Part shown: piece after piece, positions 53,153 through 60,000 of the stretch | Numbering within the stretch: position 1 is the first letter of the stretch | Layout: each line of letters begins with the position of its first letter | Assembly (NCBI RefSeq): GCF_008831285.2 | Contig: NC_045138.2 | Span: 24,091,934 to 24,151,933, forward strand | Length of the DNA stretch: 60,000 nucleotides | Source of the DNA: Nymphaea colorata | Lineage: Eukaryota; Streptophyta; Magnoliopsida; Nymphaeales; Nymphaeaceae | Direction of reading: 5' to 3' | The notes under the pieces: model-generated | Seen by the model: only the letters and a program-made list of their open reading frames with translations | The model's database searches: none | What the model was told of the DNA's origin: nothing | Made by a program: the position numbers and the translations under genes

Positions 53153-56142
53153 TGTAACGCTCGTTGTTTTTGGGCAGGTCGGGTCGGATCGGAACCCAGA
53201 CACGAACCCTTGGCGTGAAAGAGCCCGATGCGAGGGCTCTTCTCCATCGCCTTTCCCTCTTTTCTCTCGTCTATCTCCTGGGTACTCACGGCCAGTGCAG
53301 AGAAGAAGAAGACGGAGGTGGTGCAGGCGGTGGCTCGACCGGCAGTGGCGGAGGTGGCGACGGCAGCAGCGTGGGTAAGCTCTCCTCTACTGCCCTATCT
53401 TCTGCCTCTCTCATTATTTCTACTGCCTTTCTAGTTTTCTCTTTTTCCCCTTTCGTCTGCTCTCCCTCGCATCTCTCTCTGCCCACGCTCACTCTTTCTC
53501 TCGTCTACTTACCCTTTCTTATTCACGCTCACCTCACTGCTGGCCTTTTTCCCCTTTGACCAAACCATCTCCCCTATCAGTCCCCCTCTATTTTTCTCTC
53601 TCTCTCTCCCTCTACTCGACCTCCCTCTCTGTCCACGCTTCACGCTCTCTCCCCATTTTCTGCTTGTTTTTCTATTTTCTCCAATCGAGCACTCACTCTC
53701 ACTGATTTTCACTATTCTATCACTGTTCGATCTGATTTCAGCTTGGGGATTTGTCCTTCCCCTCATAACAGCGTTTAGAGAAGGCCTTGGTGGTGGCGGC
53801 ATTGAAGGATTTTAGCCGTTTGGGGACCACTTAGACTCGTGAGGTGGCTACCGGGTGGATTACAACAGTTTAGACTTTCAAATTGGGGTGAGCAAGGCGA
53901 AATTGAACCTATTTTATGATATATTTTTCTTTAGAACGCGTATAATTATTGTTTGAGCATGCTAGAAGGTAGAATTGATAGTTAGGAAAGCATGCAAGCG
54001 ATTTTGCTTTTGGGGAAAATGTGGGGTTATGATGGAGAAGCGATGATTCATGTGTTTGTTGATCTTTTAAGCATGATGAGTTGATTTTCGAAGTAATAGG
54101 GAAGCATGGTAGCGTTTGTATGGCTGTGAGGAAGATTTAGGACGGTTTTGGTGAGCGTGTAGCACACGTTCTGGTGAACGGGTGCGTCTTGGAATTAAAC
54201 AGGGAAAGCGAACGTAAGTTGTTTGTGCCTTTGGGGTTGACGCCTTGATTAAGAAAAACAAAGTTTGGAGAAAGGCGTTTGTGATAGACGGATTAATGGC
54301 TTTGAGTTTTGACTTTTGTTGGCACAGCTAGAAGTTGGGAAGTGGCCTATTAGAGGGCTTGTATGTCGACACTACCCGTCGATACCCTCTTGAGGCGATG
54401 ACACGTGCCTCAAGGATTTTGTTTTGTATTTGTTTGAATTGTTTAGGTATCTAGTAGGAATCTTATCATTTGTTTATGTTTGCAGGTACCCCGGGCACGT
54501 CCCGTCGACCTTGAGTTCGAAGCTCCAGGAGTTTTGAAGAGTTTTGTGAGCGCGCCACAAGTATGGCGACATTCCAGGCAAATCCCTGCCTGGGGCAAAT
54601 GTGTGATTGTGTGCTCCTAGGCAAGGGATCCTAGGATTGTGATGTTAATTGATTGACTGCTTTGTGAATGAGTATATGTATGTTGCTTATATGATATGAA
54701 TGGGTTAGAAAGGCTATTAGTCATTTGTTTTAAAAATATTACGCATTGGCATGTGCATGGTAGAATTGATATCTGTTTAGGACAGATGAGGCGGGGTATC
54801 GAGTCGAGTGTCTCCTCGACCCCAATTGTGCATTAGAAAGCATCATAGAATGATAACTGCATAGGACAGCTACGAGCCAACCGCAGATCGAGACTACTCT
54901 ATGTGGATTGACTAAGTTTTTCAAAGAGGTGATTGACGTGATTGATGTGAGGATTGATGTGATGATTGATATGAATGTGTACGTTGTTGCATATGCATTG
55001 CCATGGGCAACGATGCAAATGGATGAAATAGAGGGTAGTTGTACCCGTACTGTATGACGGCTAGCAATGACTGTTACTGTATGTATAGACCTCGTGTGGA
55101 GGCATTGGGAGGTGTAAGTGCACTCGTAGGGTGTATTAACCTCATGTGCTAGCGAGTCATCTTGTGAATGAGTAATGATAATGATAAAAAAAGAAAATGA
55201 AAGGATAAGAGATGAGAGGCCGGTGGGATGTGGTTGTGTGTTTGGGAGACGTCCCGTTCTCGCCACTGGTCTCGCCTGTCAGAGCGCAGGCGGTGCAAGG
55301 CCCCAGGGTTCTGTTGTGTGTTGTGCTTGGAGCGTTGGGCTTCCGCCTTCCCAACCTGGGTGTCCTAGGGAAGGCTGAGTATCTCACCTTGGACTTCACA
55401 CATCCAGGGATGAGTGCTCTACTGCTGCAGTGGGTGAAATGGATCCATACTGTTATGGGCCACCATGGGGGTTGTCTCTCAGCTGTAGGCCGCCCACGGT
55501 GTGCACGTGCCTGTGTTGCACCCACAGGAACTGTTAATGAAAATGTAATGTGTTTGATAGAATGCATGTGACTGACGTATATGTGATTGATATGAATGCA
55601 AGTGTTATGTTTAAGCATGTTTCGCATGTGACTGATGTTGTATTAGTGTGGCCATCAAGTGGCTTTTACGTGTCGTACTCTGACACGACATGACGGTATA
55701 TGGGTTGATATTTGTTCTTTTATTTGAGCCTTACTTGAGAGGGTTTGGCATTTTCTTGGCTTGTTGCCATACTGCGAAGGCTGAACCTTCAGTTGTTTTC
55801 TTTTCAGGTTTTGGCAGACCCGAGGCAACAGGTTGAGCAGATGGCTTCACTCACGTCCTACTGGGGAGGTTTTGGGATTGTCGTTTGTAGTGCCGGCGCT
55901 TCATGTTTTAGTTTTATTGATGTCTTCTTTTTGTTAGGCATCAATGTTATGATTTTGGGGCATTTTGGTCATGCACATAGATGTGAATTTGTATGAAACA
56001 AAATGGTTATATAAATGAAAGTTCGTCCCATTGTTTAGAATTGCTTGGCTCATCGTCTTTTTGAATTGTTGGGTAGTCACACCTCGATGCTTTATGTTTA
56101 GAAAAAAAAAAGGTTTGACAGTTAAAAGGTCGGGGTGTGACA
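53153..56142 (+). repeat. Ty3/gypsy LTR (2990 bp)
   Basis: It starts TGTAACGCTCG directly after the polypurine tract and ends GGGGTGTGACA directly before GTTTTGGTATCAGAGCC. It is the same family as the solo LTR at 32526-40544. It contains a C/T-rich tract (about 53400-53660) that makes spurious open frames. Unusually, it serves as the right end of one partial element and the left end of another. Confidence 0.88.
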
Positions 56143-56378
56143 GTTTTGGTATCAGAGCCATCACAAACCTCATTATGGATGTGAGTTAAAGCTTATCTGT
56201 GAAGCCGTGTTGCCCAGGTACGCATTTGTTTGATTAGTTGGTTATTGTAGTTTTGATTTTTCAAGTATAAGTATGTAATGTGATCTATGTTTTGAACTTC
56301 GTGCTAATGCACGTTGTGATTTGACTTGTGAATTTGGTATTAGTCGTGATTTGAGAATTAAGGATCTTGTTTGTACAG

Positions 56379-57472
56379 ATGGAATATCATCGTAGGGGTA
56401 AGAAGCGAACTGGGCCGTCTTCAAAGGCACATAGAGAGCCCAGCCCAACCCATTCTGATGCGCATACTCCGCGGGGTGACAGTGCGTCAGAGCTCCAGTA
56501 TGCCCAGCTAGGTGGGGGTGCCCAAACCCCACCGAGACAGACTCCGCCAGTGGATCAGTAGACTATATTGCTGACCACGTTGCAGACGCTGACCACGTTA
56601 ATGCAGTCAATGGTCGGTAATCAGAGGAGTAATGCATCTCTTTCGGGGGACACCAGTGCTTCAGTTCGGGAGAAGGCAACGGCAGTGTCTTATCAGCAGT
56701 TTATGGCGATGCAGCCGCCTATCTTTTCAGGAGGGGGCAGTCATGACAAGGCAAAGGACTTGATTGAAGAGGTTGAACGTATTTTTGGGCTTCTGAAGGT
56801 GCCTAAAGAAGATAGAGTGAACTATGGCTCCTATTTGTTGAAGGGTGATGCCAAGAATTGGTGGCAATCTACTAGTGAGATTCGGTTCGCTGGCCAATGG
56901 TCAATCTCATGGAAGCAGTTTAGAGATTCCTTCTTTAGCACATACTTTCCAGTGTATGCCAGAGACAAGAAAATGCAAGAATTTCTAGATTTGCATCAGA
57001 ATCGGTCGAGCTTAGAAGAGTACATTACGAGATATTGGCACTTAGAGGTGTATTGCCCACACCTTTACACTACAGATGAGGCCAGAGCGGGCAAGTTGTG
57101 CGTGGGCTGCGAGATGGACTACGAAGTAAAGTGTTGACAAGTAGACCTCGTGACTTGGATGAGGCGGTTACAATGGCACGATGCATAGAAGAAGATTGGG
57201 TAAGGACACAGAAGGATCATCAGAAGAAAGCAGGCCAGCATTCACAAGGTGAACGGACACAGGTAAAGCGCCAACACTTTGCGGGCAGGACACGGCCTTA
57301 TGAGAGGCGGGATGACCGAACTTTCAGACGGAACCAGCCTACCCGTAGTGAGGCCACACAGGGGTCAGTGGCCACTCCGACTTCTCAGAAGTGCCCCACT
57401 TGTTCTCGTGTGCACCCCGGGAAGCCGTGCTATCGGGTGACTGGGGCTTGTTTACACTGCGGAGGTATGTGA
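56379..57472 (+). pseudogene. Gypsy gag, interrupted
   Basis: ATG at 56379 opens a basic N-terminus. An in-frame TAG at 56559-56561 breaks it, then the retrotransposon gag core follows (AKDLIEEVERIFGLLKVPKE, DAKNWWQST, FRDSFFSTYFP). A frameshift near 57098-57137 moves it to the frame with RPRDLDEAVTMARCIEEDW. The zinc knuckle CLHCGG then meets TGA (57470-57472) in the middle of its C-x2-C-x4-H-x4-C pattern, with HFIKDC following in the same frame. Confidence 0.85.
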
Positions 57473-57928
57473 CACTTTATCAAGGATTGCCCGTTGAAGA
57501 AAGAAAGAGAATTGAAGAAGCCTGAAGCCGGTTCTTCTAGTGCACGACAGACGTCTGGACGTGTCTACGCTACTAATGTGGAGGAGCTCCAGGTACACGA
57601 CCTCGTTGAATGTACTTTACTTGTCAGTTCTCATATTGCTAGAGTGTTATTTGATGCAGGAACGACACATTCTTTTATATCTAGTCGATTTGCTACCTCA
57701 CTAGAAGTGTCGGCTAGAAAAATGCCGTATGTTTTAAAAGTTGTTAGCCCGATGCATGCTCAAGAGTTGTGTCGTGAGTATCTTCCTGATGTGGACGTGG
57801 AAATCCATCAACTTCAACTACCCGCACAGTTGGTGATCCTAGGTCTCAGTGAGTTTGATGTGATTTTGGGTATGGATTGGTTGTATGCGCATTATGCCAT
57901 TATAAATTGCAGGAAGAAGCAAATATAG
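57473..57928 (+). pseudogene. Gypsy aspartic protease region
   Basis: In the same frame as the zinc knuckle. The active-site motif reads LFDAGTTHSFIS (family form D-S/A-G-A-T-H-S-F), followed by DVILGMDWLYAHYAIINC, the conserved downstream protease motif. A stop (TAG 57926-57928) separates it from RT, with a linker in the same frame and a second stop at 58091-58093. Confidence 0.8.
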
Positions 57929-58093
57929 ATGTTGACTAATGAGATGCAGTCTGTGGAATTTCATGCTCGTAGGGCCAGTCGAACTGATAAGATATTGGTG
58001 TCTGCATTGAAGGCTAAGCGATGGATAGAAAGTGGAAGCGTTGCCTTCTTGGTCAATGTGTTGATCAATGAGGCTGAACGGATGATATTGTAG

Positions 58094-59040
58094 GATGTTG
58101 CCATGGTGAGTGAGTATCCTGATGTGTTTCCTGAGGAATTGTCGAGTTTGCCTCCAACTCGAGAAGTGGAGTTCAAGATAGAGTTGTTACCAGGGACAAC
58201 TCCTATTTCTAAGGCACCCTACCGTATGGCACCAGCAGAGTTAGAAGAGTTGAAGAAGCAACTGCAGGAGCTCTTAGATAAGAGCTTCATCCGACCTAGT
58301 GTGTCTCCTTGGGGAGCACTTGTATTGTTTGTGAAAAAGAAAGATGGGACTATGCGCTTGTGCATAGATTATCGTATGTTGAATCAAGTCACCATCAAGA
58401 ATAAGTATCCGCTTCCAAGAATTGAAGACTTGTTTGATCAGCTTAAGAATGCAAAGGTTTACTCTAAGATCGATCTGAGGATAGGCTACCATCAATTCTT
58501 GATACGGGAGGAAGATGTTTCTAAGACTGCTTTTCGAACCAGGTATGTGCATTATGAATTCAGGGTCATGCCTTTTGGGTTGACTAATGCTCTCGCAGCG
58601 TTCATGGACCTCATGAATCGGGTTTTCCAAGAGTTCTTGGATCGTTTGTTATTGTGTTTGTTGATGATATTTTAGTGTACTCAGAGAGTGAGGCAAAGCA
58701 CAAAGACCACTTGAGAAGTGTGTTGGGTCTTTTGCGCAAGCATAAGCTTTACGCCAAATACTCAAAATGTGAATTTTGGCTAGAGAATGTAAACTTTCTG
58801 GGTCATGTGATCTCGAAGGATGGAGTATCCGTCGATCCGGCTAAGGTGTCAGCTATTCATGACTGGAGGACACCTTGCAGTGTAACTGAGGTTAATAGCT
58901 TTTTGGGATTGACAGGATACTATCGCAGGTTCATACAAGACTTTTCGAAAATAGCTACACCAATGACTAAGCTGCTGAGAAAATGAGTGAAGTTTGTTTG
59001 GAATGAAGAGTGTGAGAAGAGTTTTCAAACTCTGAAGGAC
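58094..59040 (+). pseudogene. Gypsy reverse transcriptase, frameshifted
   Basis: RT motifs in order: [81 protein letters not shown] and [11 protein letters not shown]. One missing T near 58645 shifts the frame just before the catalytic FVDDILVYS, which is read in the next frame (from 58654), followed by [11 protein letters not shown] and [16 protein letters not shown] at 58984-58986 precedes the RNase H junction. Confidence 0.85.
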
Positions 59041-59487
59041 AAGCTTACTTCTGCCCCATTCTGATGCTTCCATCAGGTCATTCCAGTTTTGTGGTGTACA
59101 CTGATGCTTCGGGGATCGGATATGGTTGTGTGTTGATGCAGCATGGCCGTGTAGTGGCTTATGCATCAAGGCAGTTGAAGGCCCATGAGCAACACTATCC
59201 CACTCATGATTTGGAGTTGGGAGCAGTTGTGTTCGCATGGAAGATGTGGAGACACTATCTTTATGGTGCAACATTCGAGGTGTTTACAGATCACAAGTCC
59301 TTAAAGTATATATCCTCGCAAAGGGATCTCAACTTGAGGCAAAGAAGATGGATCGAATATTTAAAGGATTATGATTTCACCATATCGTATCATCCAGGCA
59401 AGGCGAATGTGGTGGCAGATGCATTGAGCAGGCATGCCAAGGCGACAATGTGTAGTATGTTGACTCGTTCTTGGACATTATTGCAAT
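59041..59487 (+). pseudogene. Gypsy RNase H, cut by gap
   Basis: It has [53 protein letters not shown] and [10 protein letters not shown] run of four C near 59055, where the other copy has five, shifts the frame at its start. It ends in the assembly gap. Confidence 0.85.
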
Positions 59488-59489
59488 TT

Positions 59490-59589
59490 NNNNNNNNNNN
59501 NNNNNNNNNNNNNNNNNNNNNNNNNNNNNNNNNNNNNNNNNNNNNNNNNNNNNNNNNNNNNNNNNNNNNNNNNNNNNNNNNNNNNNNNN
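59490..59589. other. Assembly gap (100 N)
   Basis: Exactly 100 undetermined bases, a conventional placeholder for a gap of unknown size. The gypsy sequence does not resume afterwards, so the flanks may not be neighbours at the implied distance. Confidence 0.99.
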
Positions 59590-60000
59590 TGAACCGGATT
59601 ATGGGTGTACCGTATCATATCCATGGTTGGATTGCAATACTTACATTACTCTAGCCTTCTCTCTCTTTCCTTTTTTTTTATTTTTTACATTTTTTCCTAA
59701 ATGATATACATAACTACTCAAGATTTAAATACTTGGTGAAATCATTAAAATGAATATATAAAAAATATGTCTTCTCTTATATGGGGAGATCACCGGTGGC
59801 CCGACCGACCAGCTTGAAGGCATCAAAGTGAGCGAGACAAAGAGATGTGAACATAACCAGCATCATGTCCTACATTCTTTTGTGTATCGCTATATATCGC
59901 TATGTAAAAAGGGGCAAGCACTTGCGGCCTCCTTCTCCGTATTTGGCCAAGCTTGAGTTGGAGCCTTGAATGGCGGACTTGGTTTCGTTCTTCTCACTTT
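59590..60000. other. Unassigned sequence after the gap
   Basis: It includes a T-rich stretch at about 59660-59695. I see no recognisable gypsy, copia or gene content. Confidence 0.5.

Larger units (their letters stand above)
51136..56142 (+). mobile_element. Ty3/gypsy chromovirus, 5'-truncated: RNase H to 3' LTR
   Basis: It begins abruptly within RNase H at 51136 and runs through integrase and a C-terminal chromodomain to a stop at 53101-53103. A polypurine tract TATGGAGGGTAGGA (about 53139-53152) follows, then the LTR 53153-56142. The chromodomain ending (KVEWQYHGLKESTWEPKEDM) places it in the Tekay/Del-like chromovirus group, as I recall those lineages. Gag, protease and RT are missing on the left, and sequence of the same family continues only beyond the LTR. 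Confidence 0.82.
56143..59487 (+). mobile_element. Ty3/gypsy internal region: PBS, gag, PR, RT, RNase H
   Basis: Right after the LTR comes primer-binding site TGGTATCAGAGCC (56148-56160; initiator tRNA-Met type). The gag ATG is at 56379, and collinear gag-pol sequence follows as far as RNase H, where the assembly gap cuts it. The last 450 bp (from about 59039) is nearly identical to 51137-51585, with about eight substitutions and two single-base indels by eye, so the two are separate copies of one subfamily. Confidence 0.85.

Noticed and set aside
53164-53802. Open frames at the start of the gypsy LTR
   Set aside because: The C/T-rich LTR sequence explains them. They do not continue gag or pol.
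54739-55627. Long minus-strand frames in the gypsy LTR
   Set aside because: They are antisense to the LTR, and the matching solo LTR frames at 38.0-38.4 kb are not conserved as protein.

Overview
This window is nuclear DNA of a seed plant, most likely an angiosperm. The evidence is a long multi-exon gene with AT-rich GT-AG introns, plant-type Ty1/copia and Ty3/gypsy LTR retrotransposons, hAT-like elements and MITEs, and a short fragment resembling the plastid gene ndhF. I cannot name the species. All gene models here are read by eye from splice sites and reading frames.

The only apparently complete host gene is on the + strand at 10683-28808. Thirteen coding exons join without any frame error into an 848-residue protein. 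It has a conserved N-terminus, a block of PHD-type zinc fingers (about residues 141-332), a long acidic/basic low-complexity middle with nuclear-localisation-like clusters, and a short conserved C-terminal module. Its introns are unusually large: intron 6 is about 6.0 kb and intron 8 about 4.1 kb. They hold MITEs, AT microsatellites, tandem duplications and the ndhF-like fragment. The first 10 kb holds one possible partial exon at the left edge, then AT-rich non-coding DNA with repeats and small hAT-type elements.

From 29.1 kb to the gap at 59.5 kb the window is almost entirely nested mobile DNA. (i) A minus-strand solo LTR (32526-40544) of a Ty3/gypsy chromovirus family carries a 4820-bp hAT-like element (33308-38127) with 8-bp target duplications. 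That element has captured the promoter, first exon and second exon of a TBC-domain RabGAP gene. (ii) A degenerate minus-strand copia element (42051-51139) is split inside its reverse transcriptase by a second copia element (43298-48151, 5-bp target duplication GTTTT). (iii) A plus-strand gypsy arrangement in the order 3' half of pol, one 3-kb LTR, 5' half of gag-pol (51136-59487) shares its LTR family with the solo LTR. All the retroelement reading frames are broken. A 100-N assembly gap (59490-59589) ends the gypsy sequence, and the last 411 bases show nothing recognisable.

The most notable observations are the gene-capturing hAT-like element nested in a solo LTR, the permuted gypsy unit with a microhomology junction to the copia LTR, and a MITE family that appears to seed AT microsatellites inside the introns of the zinc-finger gene.
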